Of a stretch of 64,000 bases of DNA, positions 49,212-58,100 are shown in pieces. The stretch is taken from positions 1,878,417-1,942,416 of the forward strand of contig NZ_RBLC01000001.1 of the NCBI RefSeq assembly GCF_003634455.1. The letters run 5' to 3'. The translations under genes and the position numbers were made by a program. The notes under the pieces are model-generated. The model had not been told where the DNA came from and did not search any database. It was given only the letters and a program-made list of their open reading frames with translations. Source of the DNA: Flavobacterium endophyticum. Its GTDB lineage: Bacteria; Bacteroidota; Bacteroidia; Flavobacteriales; Flavobacteriaceae. The stretch's first letter is position 1. Every line of letters begins with the position of its first letter.

Positions 49212-49994
49212 TTAAGCCATTTCGGCTTTCATTGAAATCTGTTCTTCAATGGCATCCCAAAGACCGATTCTTTTTTCTAGAGCCTGAATCGAAACTTCTT
49301 TTACTTCATGCCATCTATGGTCGTCATTGTTGCATAATTCTTCAATCATTTGCATGGCCATCGGGCCATGTTCGTCTGCATCCAGTTCGATGTGTCTTTC
49401 AAAATAATAGATCAGTTTTCTCAAGTCGGTATTTGGGAAATTTTCTTGAAAATTCTTTAATATTTCCGTAAACATCGAAGGAATCAAATCTTCTCTTCCA
49501 AAAGTGAAAGCTGCGGCAATCTCATGCGGCTTTCCTTCGTCAATAACGCGGAAAGTGAAATCTAAGAATGCTTTTATTTTAGGGTGCAGTTCGCTCTGTT
49601 TAATAGAGACATAAATATTTTGCGTTGTGATGACATTCTCTAAAAATTTTTGGATTTCAGAAATATCAGCACCGCAGTCTTTCATGGCGTCGATATACAT
49701 CTCATAATGGCTTTGTCTTTTTCCATCGAGAGTTAAGTCGGTTTCTTCTGCCAAGACAATTTCATTGATCAAATAGCGGATTTCTGGATTTCCGACAGGT
49801 AGCCAAGGTGTTGTTGTCGAAGTTAATTTGGACTGTAATGCTTTCAATAGCGACATGAAGTCCCAAACAGCATATACGTGACTTTCCAAAAATCGACGTA
49901 AATCTTCAAGGTTTTGTACTTTTTTGTACAACGGGTGATTTAATAAAATATCTTTTTGTGGCTGGATACTGGCGTTAATGTTTTCAATTTTCAT
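49212..49994 (-). CDS. DUF3050 protein, heme-oxygenase-like fold
   Basis: A 260-residue, all-helical cytoplasmic protein of the DUF3050 family. Possible metal ligands are spaced as in heme-oxygenase-like di-iron enzymes: Glu83/Glu84 (LAEETD), His96 (QSHYEMY), Glu168 (GREDL), then His201, Asp205 and His209 in ERHIELDADEHG (H-x3-D-x3-H). I infer an oxidative enzyme; the substrate is unknown. Monocistronic, with its own promoter (50010-50017) and terminator. Confidence 0.8.
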   Translation of the reverse strand: MKIENINASIQPQKDILLNHPLYKKVQNLEDLRRFLESHVYAVWDFMSLLKALQSKLTSTTTPWLPVGNPEIRYLINEIVLAEETDLTLDGKRQSHYEMYIDAMKDCGADISEIQKFLENVITTQNIYVSIKQSELHPKIKAFLDFTFRVIDEGKPHEIAAAFTFGREDLIPSMFTEILKNFQENFPNTDLRKLIYYFERHIELDADEHGPMAMQMIEELCNNDDHRWHEVKEVSIQALEKRIGLWDAIEEQISMKAEMA

Positions 49995-50009
49995 GACGAG
50001 GGATTTTTA

Positions 50010-50017
50010 CAAATGTA
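50010..50017 (-). promoter_or_regulatory. -7 element of the DUF3050 gene
   Basis: TACATTTG on the minus strand matches TAnnTTTG, 15 bases before the ATG at 49994 and directly beside the preceding gene's terminator. Confidence 0.6.
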
Positions 50018-50047
50018 AAAAAGCTTCCCATTATAGAGAAGCTTTTT
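50018..50047 (-). terminator. Terminator of the acyl-CoA dehydrogenase gene
   Basis: AAAAAGCTTC pairs with GAAGCTTTTT across a 10-base loop, with a T run on the minus strand after the stop at 50070. Confidence 0.8.
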
Positions 50048-50069
50048 ATGATACTTTAATATTTGTTTA

Positions 50070-51248
50070 TTATTTAAATGCAGGAATTCCAGTAATATCC
50101 AATCCAGTAATTAATAGGTGGATATCGTGTGTTCCTTCATATGTAATTACAGATTCTAAGTTCATCATGTGTCGCATGATTGAATATTCGCCCGTAATTC
50201 CCATTCCTCCAAGAATTTGTCTTGCTTCTCTAGCAATATTGATAGCCATATCAACATTGTTCCTTTTAGCCATAGAAATTTGAGCAGAAGTTGCTTTTCC
50301 TTCATTTCTCAAGACACCCAGCCTCCAAGTCAGCAATTGCGCCTTTGTGATTTCAGTAATCATTTCGGCTAATTTTTTCTGTTGTAGCTGAGTTCCAGCA
50401 ATTGGCTTATCAAACTGGATTCTTTCTTTAGCATAACGCAGCGCTGTATCATAGCAATCCATTGCAGCACCGATAGCGCCCCAAGCAATTCCGTAACGAG
50501 CCGAATCTAAACATCCAAGCGGAGCTCCGAGACCTGATTTGTTTGGCAATAAATTTTCTTTTGGAACTTTAACATTGTCAAAAATAAGCTCTCCAGTTGC
50601 CGAAGCACGAAGCGACCATTTGTTGTGCGTTTCAGGAGTCGTGAAGCCTTCCATACCTCTTTCTACAATCAGTCCGTGGATTCTTCCTGTTTCATCTTTT
50701 GCCCAAACTACAGCAATATCTGCGAAAGGAGCATTTGAAATCCACATTTTGGCACCGTTCAATAAATAGTGGTCGCCTTTATCTTTAAAATTAGTGACCA
50801 TTCCTCCAGGGTTAGAACCATGGTCTGGTTCTGTCAGTCCGAAACATCCAATGAACTCGCCAGAAGCTAGTTTTGGAAGGTATTTCATTCGTTGTTCTTC
50901 GTTACCGTATTTCCAAATCGGATACATAACTAAGGAAGACTGAACAGAAGCTGTAGAACGCACGCCTGAATCGCCTCTTTCAATTTCTTGCATGATCAAG
51001 CCATACGAAATTTGGTCTAAGCCAGCACCGCCATATTCTTCTGGGATATAAGGTCCAAAAGCGCCTATTTCTGCCAAACCATTAATGATTTGTTTTGGAA
51101 ATTCTGCTTTTTGAGCATAGTCCTCGATAATCGGAGATACTTCGCGCTTTACCCATTCGCGGGCCGCATCACGTACCATTTTATGTTCGTCTGACAATAA
51201 TTCGTCTAAAAGGTAATAATCTGGAGCTTGAAAAAGATCGGGTCTCAT
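50070..51248 (-). CDS. Acyl-CoA dehydrogenase, glutaryl-CoA dehydrogenase type
   Basis: A 392-residue FAD enzyme. It has GDSGVRSTASVQSSLVMYPI (the Arg and Ser context diagnostic of glutaryl-CoA dehydrogenase), FGLTEPDHGSNPGGM for FAD, WISNAPFADIAVVWAKDE, and the C-terminal catalytic TYEGTHDIHLLITG with the base Glu. Glutaryl-CoA dehydrogenase oxidises and decarboxylates glutaryl-CoA to crotonyl-CoA in lysine and tryptophan breakdown. The ATG at 51248 (MRPDLFQAPDYY) is preferred over the in-frame start at 51290. Confidence 0.9.
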   Translation of the reverse strand: MRPDLFQAPDYYLLDELLSDEHKMVRDAAREWVKREVSPIIEDYAQKAEFPKQIINGLAEIGAFGPYIPEEYGGAGLDQISYGLIMQEIERGDSGVRSTASVQSSLVMYPIWKYGNEEQRMKYLPKLASGEFIGCFGLTEPDHGSNPGGMVTNFKDKGDHYLLNGAKMWISNAPFADIAVVWAKDETGRIHGLIVERGMEGFTTPETHNKWSLRASATGELIFDNVKVPKENLLPNKSGLGAPLGCLDSARYGIAWGAIGAAMDCYDTALRYAKERIQFDKPIAGTQLQQKKLAEMITEITKAQLLTWRLGVLRNEGKATSAQISMAKRNNVDMAINIAREARQILGGMGITGEYSIMRHMMNLESVITYEGTHDIHLLITGLDITGIPAFK

Positions 51249-51290
51249 TTTTTTATCATTTGGAAGGCTTTGCGTAAGTATCGCCTTCAT

Positions 51291-51604
51291 GTTTTATACT
51301 AGTTTTTGTTTCCTGCGAAAACGTTTGCAAACTTACATAAAGAATTGCAACAAAACAATTAGCAAATGTTAGAAACGACTAATATATTTTCGGTAATAGC
51401 TTCAATAATTGCGTTTTTGATAAAAAATCACTTATAAAATTGAAGGAAGCCTATTCAGCGTAACTATTTTTTTGTTACATTTATCTTACAATTTTATAAA
51501 ACCAAAATTTCAGAAAATAAAAATGAATATTTTAAAGTAGTCCAGACATAAAACCTAAGTGTCTTTAAATGATTGGGTTATTCATAATTTTTAAAACCTA
51601 CAGT
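51291..51604. other. Intergenic region between acyl-CoA dehydrogenase and the small peptide gene
   Basis: 314 AT-rich bases between divergent genes. TAAGTTTG on the minus strand (51328-51335) is a perfect -7 element for the dehydrogenase. No clear -7 box is seen for the small peptide gene, and I see no RNA gene. Confidence 0.45.
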
Positions 51605-51808
51605 ATGTTAGAAAACATTTTAAAATTAGAAGGTGTTCACGAATTAAGCAATGGTGAGCAAAAATCAATTAAAGGTAATGGTGTAATTAGAGGCGGTGGA
51701 GGAGATCCGATCATTGCTTGTATTTGCCCGGGGTCAGGTACTCTTGTTGTTGGACATGCCGACAATTGTGAAATATTGACAAAACTGCTTTGCGGAACAG
51801 ATTCTTAG
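51605..51808 (+). CDS. Small double-glycine-leader peptide, bacteriocin or RiPP precursor-like
   Basis: A 67-residue peptide. The first half, MLENILKLEGVHELSNGEQK then SIKGNGVIRGGGGD, has the pattern of Bacteroidetes natural-product leaders (L..L.G...LS..EQK.I.GG). The second half, ACICPGSGTLVVGHADNCEI then LTKLLCG, has four cysteines (CxC plus two). The start is ATG 51605; an in-frame ATG at 51569 would add 12 hydrophobic residues. No C39 peptidase/ABC exporter or modifying enzyme gene is adjacent, so it may be exported by machinery elsewhere. A strong terminator follows. Confidence 0.6.
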   Translation: MLENILKLEGVHELSNGEQKSIKGNGVIRGGGGDPIIACICPGSGTLVVGHADNCEILTKLLCGTDS

Positions 51809-51830
51809 ATTTACGACACAAAAAAGTATC

Positions 51831-51870
51831 AATTCTATTGCTTGAAGTTTCTTTGGGCAATAGAATTTTT
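51831..51870 (+). terminator. Terminator of the small peptide gene
   Basis: AATTCTATTGC pairs perfectly with GCAATAGAATT across a 15-base loop and is followed by T. It lies before the convergent methyltransferase stop at 51882. Confidence 0.75.
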
Positions 51871-51881
51871 ATTTAAAAGAG

Positions 51882-52589
51882 TTACATCTTCAAATAAAAG
51901 TCTTTGGTCAATTCAATATATTCGGGAGTATAAATATGCCTGGACGTTTCAATGACTAATTCGTCAACTGGAAAGTTTTCAGCAGAATTTCTACTAAAAG
52001 CCAAAAGGCTACGCTTGATTTCGGCAGAAGGTGTTCCTTTGACACGCGTGATTTTCATCGGAAACAAGTCGAAATCTTTTGCCAAGGCTATAAATTTTTC
52101 TTCTTCTTTAAAAGGTATAATTACCGCAAAGATTCCATTTTCAGAAAGCAATAAATCAGCGGCTTCCACCAAATCTTCAAAAGGCAAGGCGTCCGAAAAA
52201 CGGGCTAAGTCGCGTTGTTCGTTTCCGGATTGGTAATCTTCGGTATAAAATGGCGGATTAGAAACGATCAAGTCGTATTCGTCTTCTGGCTCGTCCATAA
52301 ATTCGTCCAATCCGGCATGAAAGCAAAACAGCCTGTCGCCCCACGGAGAATTTTCAAAATTTTCTACAGCCTGTTCGTACGCATCTTCGTCGATTTCAAG
52401 CGCATCAATTTGTTCCGCATTGCTTCTTTGGGCAATCATCAACGAAATAATTCCGGTTCCTGCCCCGATATCCAAAACGCTAAAAGGATTGTTTAGAGGC
52501 GCCCAAGCACCTAGCAATACGCCGTCTGTTCCAATTTTCATAGCGCAACGGTCTTGTTCTACAGAGAATTGCTTGAATTGGAAAGGCAT
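51882..52589 (-). CDS. tRNA1(Val) A37 N6-methyltransferase-like (TrmN6/YfiC)
   Basis: A 235-residue class I methyltransferase. FKQFSVEQDRCAMKIGTDGVLLGAWA is the characteristic N-terminus, VLDIGAGTGIISLMIAQR binds S-adenosylmethionine, and IVSNPPFYTED (NPPF) is the N6-adenine catalytic motif. YfiC methylates A37 of tRNA1(Val). It lies upstream of nothing else on this strand and ends opposite the small peptide gene. Confidence 0.9.
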   Translation of the reverse strand: MPFQFKQFSVEQDRCAMKIGTDGVLLGAWAPLNNPFSVLDIGAGTGIISLMIAQRSNAEQIDALEIDEDAYEQAVENFENSPWGDRLFCFHAGLDEFMDEPEDEYDLIVSNPPFYTEDYQSGNEQRDLARFSDALPFEDLVEAADLLLSENGIFAVIIPFKEEEKFIALAKDFDLFPMKITRVKGTPSAEIKRSLLAFSRNSAENFPVDELVIETSRHIYTPEYIELTKDFYLKM

Positions 52590-52627
52590 GAGTATAATTG
52601 AAATTAGAGAATAAAAGAAAAAATGGA

Positions 52628-53152
52628 CTAAAGATACATCTCGATCAATCCTTCAGGAAGATCCATGAGTACTTTTTTGTTTTCGCGGTCAATTTTTACC
52701 AAGAAATGATCAATCATGGGAATTAGGATTTCCGCTTCGCCATTCAAGACTTCAAATAAAGGCTGGGCCGTAGAATCATTTATGGATTGAATTTTTCCGA
52801 CTACGCCTAGACGCTTGTCTTCTACTTCAAAACCAATGACTTCATGGAAATAAAACTTGTTGCCTTCCAGTTTCGGCAGCATGTTTAAAGGTAAGTAAAC
52901 AGCATTCCCGATAAGCGTGTCTGCTTCATCTTCGGTGGCTACATCTTCAAAACGAACTCGGAGAAAGTCGTTTTTGTGAAGCGAACTGTTTTCAATAAAA
53001 AAAGGAACCAAGTGTTTGCCGCATTCGACAAACACTGATTCCAAATTTTCGTATAACTCAGGCTCATCAGTGTCAAGATAGACAAGGACTTCACCTTTAA
53101 AACTAAATTTTTTCGCGATTTTACCTAAATAGAAACACTCTTCTTTACGCAT
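52628..53152 (-). CDS. rimM: Ribosome maturation factor RimM
   Basis: A 174-residue 16S processing factor that binds S19 and the 30S head. It has the N-terminal CFYLGKIAKKFSFKGEVLVYL, FFIENSSLHKNDFLRVRFEDVATEDEADTLIG, and the PRC-barrel part HEVIGFEVEDKRLGVVGKIQSI to ILIPMIDHFLVKIDRENKKVLMDLPEGLIEMYL. The frame extends upstream through the rpsP tail, but the ATG at 53152, 13 bases after the rpsP stop, is the start. RpsP-RimM is a conserved pair. Confidence 0.95.
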   Translation of the reverse strand: MRKEECFYLGKIAKKFSFKGEVLVYLDTDEPELYENLESVFVECGKHLVPFFIENSSLHKNDFLRVRFEDVATEDEADTLIGNAVYLPLNMLPKLEGNKFYFHEVIGFEVEDKRLGVVGKIQSINDSTAQPLFEVLNGEAEILIPMIDHFLVKIDRENKKVLMDLPEGLIEMYL

Positions 53153-53165
53153 TATCGCATCAAAA

Positions 53166-53738
53166 TTAAGCTTGAGTCTCTTCGTTGTTTTCTTCTGCAG
53201 CAGGAGTTTCTTCAGTTGAAACTTCAGCCTCAACATCAGCAACTTCTTCTTCAACAGCAGGCTCATCAGCTTTAGCAGCATCTAGCTCAGCTTGTTTAGC
53301 AGCAGCGATACGATCCTCATTTACTTTTTTCTCAGCAGCAAGAGCTTTCGCTTTTGCATCTGCTTTAGAAGTAGAAAGACCTTCTTTTTTAGCGTTAACT
53401 TTTCCAGCTTTCTCATCAAGCCATTTTGCTAATTTTTCATCAGCTTGCTCTTGAGTCAAAGCACCTTTACGAACTCCTCCATCAAGGTGGTGTTTCAATA
53501 AAGCACCTTTGTAAGAAAGAATTGCTCTAGCTGTATCAGTTGGCTGAGCACCATTGTGCAACCATTGAACAGCACTATCAAGGTTCAAGTCGATAGTCGC
53601 AGGGTTAGTGTTTGGATTGTAAGTTCCGATTTTTTCTAAGAATTTACCATCTCTTTTTGAGCGAGCATCAGCCGCTACAACCCAGTAAAAAGGTTTTCCT
53701 TTTTTACCGTGTCTTTGTAATCTAATTTTTACAGACAT
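53166..53738 (-). CDS. rpsP: 30S ribosomal protein S16 with long acidic tail
   Basis: A 190-residue S16. The first 80 residues (MSVKIRLQRHGKKGKPFYWVVAADAR to LDSAVQWLHNGAQPTDTARAILSYKG) are the normal protein. The rest is an added Ala, Lys and Glu-rich helix (EKLAKWLDEKAGKVNAKKEG) ending in an acidic tail (EVEAEVSTEETPAAEENNEE). S16 in most bacteria ends near 80-90 residues; the extension is known in Bacteroidetes. Promoter TATATTTG at 53788-53795. Confidence 0.96.
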   Translation of the reverse strand: MSVKIRLQRHGKKGKPFYWVVAADARSKRDGKFLEKIGTYNPNTNPATIDLNLDSAVQWLHNGAQPTDTARAILSYKGALLKHHLDGGVRKGALTQEQADEKLAKWLDEKAGKVNAKKEGLSTSKADAKAKALAAEKKVNEDRIAAAKQAELDAAKADEPAVEEEVADVEAEVSTEETPAAEENNEETQA

Positions 53739-53787
53739 AATCTAGTGATTAAATTTTGAGGTACACGACCTCTGTTAATTAAGGGTG

Positions 53788-53795
53788 CAAATATA
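53788..53795 (-). promoter_or_regulatory. -7 element of rpsP-rimM
   Basis: TATATTTG on the minus strand, a perfect TAnnTTTG, lies 49 bases before the rpsP ATG. Confidence 0.65.
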
Positions 53796-53930
53796 CAAAA
53801 CTTTGTAATACAAACTATTCTGCATGCAATTTTTGTCATTTTTTGCAGTTTATGATTGTATTATTTTGCGATTTTGATGTTATTTTTTCAAAATTCATTA
53901 GCATATATTCTATAAAAAACTATTTTTGTC

Positions 53931-53938
53931 GATGTAAA
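53931..53938 (+). promoter_or_regulatory. -7 element of the small lipoprotein gene
   Basis: TATTTTTG matches TAnnTTTG, 29 bases before the ATG at 53968. Confidence 0.55.
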
Positions 53939-53967
53939 AATTTGATTACCCATATCCATAACCATAT

Positions 53968-54435
53968 ATGAAAAAGATTTTATCACTTTTAGTGCTTGTG
54001 GCCGTTTTCGCTTCTTGTGAAGATGATGCTAGTTTTAATAACCCATCCGTTCAAGGTAAAAAAGACAACGTTTTGTGGAGAGCATCTAGCTCGACAGCAA
54101 CTATTACTGGCGGCGTTATGACCATTAATGCATACACTCCTTTTGAAACGTTGACCCTGATTACGGCTTCGACTGCACCAGGAACGTATACTTTGGGTGT
54201 AAATAATTCAAACAAAGCGTCCTATAGTTTTGAAGCTGACGGAATTACTTCTATCTATTCAACGGGAACAGGTATAGGAGATGGACAGATTAAAATTGAA
54301 GCAAGCCCAGAAGGAACTGTAACGGGTACTTTTTATTTTAATGCGCCATCAACAATCGCTGATCCGATAGGAGCGCCATCTGTAAATTACCAAGAAGGAC
54401 ATTTTTATAGAGTTCCGATTCAAGCGGCTCAATAA
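53968..54435 (+). CDS. Small lipoprotein, DUF6252-like
   Basis: A 155-residue lipoprotein with a lipobox ending at Cys17 (VAVFASCEDDASFNN), followed by Glu-Asp-Asp like a surface-export signal. The mature domain is a beta-rich fold (VLWRASSSTATITGGVMTINAYTPFETLTLITAS to GTVTGTFYFNAPS), consistent with the Bacteroidetes DUF6252 family. Function is unknown. Monocistronic, with its own promoter and terminator. Confidence 0.72.
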   Translation: MKKILSLLVLVAVFASCEDDASFNNPSVQGKKDNVLWRASSSTATITGGVMTINAYTPFETLTLITASTAPGTYTLGVNNSNKASYSFEADGITSIYSTGTGIGDGQIKIEASPEGTVTGTFYFNAPSTIADPIGAPSVNYQEGHFYRVPIQAAQ

Positions 54436-54456
54436 CAGTTTGATATTATAAATTAG

Positions 54457-54485
54457 AAATCCCGACCAAATGGTTGGGATTTTTG
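54457..54485 (+). terminator. Terminator of the small lipoprotein gene
   Basis: AAATCCCGACCA pairs with TGGTTGGGATTT (one G-T pair) and a T run follows. Confidence 0.8.
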
Positions 54486-54607
54486 TTTTTATCGAATGCC
54501 GAGTTCGAAAAAGCAGTAAAATCAGGCGCCATTGCTAGCAATCCCTTTGATGAAAAGATTTAATGATAAAATATTCTAATATATAGTGCTTTACGGAAAA
54601 ATTAAAG

Positions 54608-54615
54608 TACATTTG
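54608..54615 (+). promoter_or_regulatory. -7 element of the RRM gene
   Basis: TACATTTG matches TAnnTTTG, 23 bases before the ATG at 54639. Confidence 0.6.
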
Positions 54616-54638
54616 TTGTAATTATAATTATCGTACAT

Positions 54639-55022
54639 ATGAATATTTTCGTTGGAAGCCTTCCGTTCAGTATTGAGGAAGCAGATTTAAGAGAGTCTTT
54701 TGAGGCTTATGGTGCAGTTGATTCTGTAAAAATTATTACAGATAAATTTACTGGAAGAAGTAAAGGCTTTGGTTTCGTAGAGATGCCAAATGACGAAGAA
54801 GGTCAAAAAGCAATTGATGAGTTAAACGGTGCTACTGTTCAAGGACGTGCTATCGTTGTTAACAAATCAGAGCCAAAACCTGAAGGAGAAAGAAGAAGTT
54901 TCAACAACAACCGTAGTGGTGGTGACTCTCGTGGTGGAAGCCGTGGCGGTTATGGAAACGATCGCAATAGCGGTGGTGGATATGGAAACAACCGTGGAGG
55001 TGGAAACAGAGGAGGTTACTAA
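54639..55022 (+). CDS. RRM-type RNA-binding protein with Gly/Arg tail
   Basis: A 127-residue protein. Residues 1-78 form one RNA-recognition motif with RNP2 IFVGSLPF (residues 3-10) and RNP1 KGFGFVEM (about 47-54). The rest is a glycine-, arginine- and asparagine-rich tail (RSGGDSRGGSRGGYGNDRN) like RGG boxes. Such proteins are common in Bacteroidetes and cyanobacteria, and often act as cold- or stress-responsive RNA chaperones; the role here is inferred. A strong terminator follows. Confidence 0.92.
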   Translation: MNIFVGSLPFSIEEADLRESFEAYGAVDSVKIITDKFTGRSKGFGFVEMPNDEEGQKAIDELNGATVQGRAIVVNKSEPKPEGERRSFNNNRSGGDSRGGSRGGYGNDRNSGGGYGNNRGGGNRGGY

Positions 55023-55042
55023 GCCTTACAATATATTGAATC

Positions 55043-55069
55043 AAAAGCTGCCGATTGGCAGCTTTTTTT
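55043..55069 (+). terminator. Terminator of the RRM gene
   Basis: AAAAGCTGCC pairs with GGCAGCTTTT around GATT, followed by a T run. Confidence 0.9.
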
Positions 55070-55139
55070 ATGCTCAAAAAGCACTCAGATATTATATTCC
55101 TGTTGATAACTTAAACAGATATTTTCGCTTAAAAAAGCT

Positions 55140-55147
55140 TATTTTTG
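55140..55147 (+). promoter_or_regulatory. -7 element of dnaE
   Basis: TATTTTTG matches TAnnTTTG, 50 bases before the dnaE ATG. Confidence 0.5.
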
Positions 55148-55197
55148 TAAACTACATTTTTTGATTTTTCAAAAACATAAAACCTTATTAATTAGCG

Positions 55198-58100
55198 ATG
55201 TACTTAATTTTCGATACAGAAACAACCGGATTACCAAAACGTTGGGACGCGCCTATAACCGATACAAATAACTGGCCGCGCTGTATTCAGATTGCTTGGC
55301 AGCTGCACGATGCCATGGGAAATCTGATAGAAAGTCAGGATTATTTGGTAAGGCCGGAAGGTTTTAATATTCCCTATGATGCCGAAAGGATTCACGGAAT
55401 TTCTACCGAATTGGCTACAGAGCAAGGCGTAGCACTTTCAGAAGTTTTAGAAAAATTCAATATAGCGCTTTCAAAATCCAAATTCATCGTTGGCCAGAAT
55501 GTCGGCTTTGACGTGAATATTATGGGTTGCGAATTTTACAGATTTGGAGTGGATTCCAAAATGGCCGAAATGCCAGTGCTGGATACTTGTACCGAATATA
55601 CGGCAGAGCTTTTAAAATTGCCTGGAGGTAGGGGTGGAAAATTCAAATTGCCAACATTAACAGAACTACACCAGTTTCTGTTCAATCAGCCTTTTGCAGA
55701 AGCGCACAACGCAACTGCCGACGTTGAAGCGACGACCCGCTGTTTTTTAGAGCTGATTCGTCGCGAGGCTTTCACGAAAGAACAGCTTGATGTTCCTGCG
55801 GATTATTTCAGGGAGTTTAACGAAAACAATCCGAAAGAAATCCAGCTTATCGGATTGAAGCATATCAATCTGAAACAAGCTTCAGATGAGATTCGTGCCC
55901 GATTACAAAAAGCAACCGACGATACCGCTAAAAAGCAGACAGAAGAAAGCAATATTTCTTTAGCCGATGTCGATTTTGTACATCTGCACAACCACACGCA
56001 GTTTTCGGTATTGCAATCAACGATCAGTATTGGAGATTTGGTCAAAGCTGCGGCAAAGCATAAAATGCCCGCTGTTGCCATGACAGACCATGCTAATTTG
56101 ATGGGTGCTTTTCACTTTGTGCGCGATGTCCTAAATCATAATAAAGCGGCCAAGGCAAAAAATCAAGCCCTGATCGATAATGGAGAAGAGCCGACAGAAG
56201 TTCCGATGAAACCCATTGTTGGTTGCGAATTTTTTGTCTGCGAAGACCATTTAGACCGTTCCAGAAAAGACAACGGTTATCAGATTGTCTTGTTGGCAAA
56301 AAATAAAAACGGCTATCACAATTTAGCCAAAATGTCTTCCATCGCCTATACTAAAGGATTTTACTATGTTCCAAGAATAGACAAAGAAGTCATTAAAAAA
56401 TACAAAGAAGATATTATCGTTTTGTCGGGAAACCTTTATGGAGAAATTCCCAACAAGATTTTAAATATTGGCGAAAACCAAGCAGAAGAAGCATTGCTTT
56501 GGTGGAAACAGGAATTCGGCGAAGATTGCTACATCGAATTGATGCGCCACAACCAAGAAGATGAAAATCGTGTCAATACTTCTCTTATTTCATTGGCGAG
56601 AAAACACGATTTGAAACTAGTTGCGACGAATAACATTTTCTATATAAACAAAGAAGACGCGAATGCCCATGATATTCTTTTGTGTGTTCGTGACGGAGAA
56701 AAGCAGTCTACACCCGTAGGCCGTGGTCGCGGCTATCGCTACGGAATGCCAAACAAAGAATATTATTTCAAGTCTGGAGACGAGATGAAAGCTCTCTTTT
56801 CTGATTTGCCAGAAGCAATTTCGAATGTCCAAGAAATTGTAGAAAAAATAGAAATCTTTGACTTGGCACGCGAAGTATTGCTTCCAAAATTCGACATCCC
56901 AGAGCAGTTTATTGTTCCCGAAGATGAAGCAGACGGAGGTAAAAGAGGTGAAAACTTATATTTAAAGCACCTTACTTTCGAAGGCGCCAAAAGAAGATAC
57001 AAAGAAATTACGCCAGAAATCCAAGAACGATTGGATTTTGAATTGCAGACTATTGAAAAAACGGGCTACCCCGGTTACTTTTTGATTGTTCAGGATTTCA
57101 TCGCCGAAGCTAGGAATTTAGATGTTTCCGTTGGTCCCGGTCGTGGTTCTGCGGCGGGTTCTGTTGTTGCCTATTGTTTGGGAATTACAAATATTGACCC
57201 GATGCTCTACGATTTGCTTTTTGAGCGTTTCTTGAATCCGGATCGTGTGTCCATGCCCGATATCGATATCGATTTTGATGATGAAGGTCGTGGTCGCGTA
57301 ATGGATTATGTAATCAAAAAATACGGTTCTAACCAGGTAGCGCAGATTATAACGTATGGTACTATGGCAGCAAAATCTTCGATCAGAGATACTGCCCGTG
57401 TTTTGGATCTGCCGTTGTTTGAAGCCGACAAGATTGCCAAGCTCATTCCGATGAACTTGAATTTGGCCAAGATTTTTACCTACGATAACGAACAGCTAAA
57501 AAAAGCCCTTCGAGCCGAAGAATTTGACAAGGTTCAAGAGCTAATCGCTTTAGCTAATGCAGGCGATTTAGGCGGAGAAGCAATTACCCAAGCAAAACTG
57601 TTAGAAGGTAACCTTCGTAATACAGGTATCCATGCTTGCGGCGTGATTATTACGCCAGACGATATCACGAATTTCGTTCCTGTAGCTACGGCAAAGGATT
57701 CGGATTTATATGTGACGCAATTTGACAACTCGGTCGTTGAAAGCGCCGGATTGCTAAAAATGGACTTCTTGGGTCTGAAGACCCTCACGCTGATTAAAGA
57801 TACGGTCAAGCTGGTAAAATATAGAACAGGCATTCAATTGGATCCTGATGCATTCCCTATCGATGATGTCAAGACGTATGAGCTTTTCCAGAGAGGAGAG
57901 ACCGTCGGGATTTTCCAATACGAGTCTGTCGGGATGCAGAAATACATGAAAGACCTGAAGCCTACCGTTTTTGGAGATTTGATTGCAATGAATGCCTTAT
58001 ATCGTCCAGGTCCGTTGGAATATATTCCGAGTTTCGTCCGAAGAAAAAATGGCGAAGAAGAAATTGTCTATGACCTTGAAGCTTGCGAAGAATACCTAAA

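Noticed and set aside
52628..53281. RimM with a 43-residue Leu/Lys-rich N-terminus
   Set aside because: The extension is an out-of-frame reading of the rpsP tail.
53185..53454. Ser/Ala-rich 89-codon frame
   Set aside because: It is the reverse reading of the Ala/Glu-rich rpsP tail.
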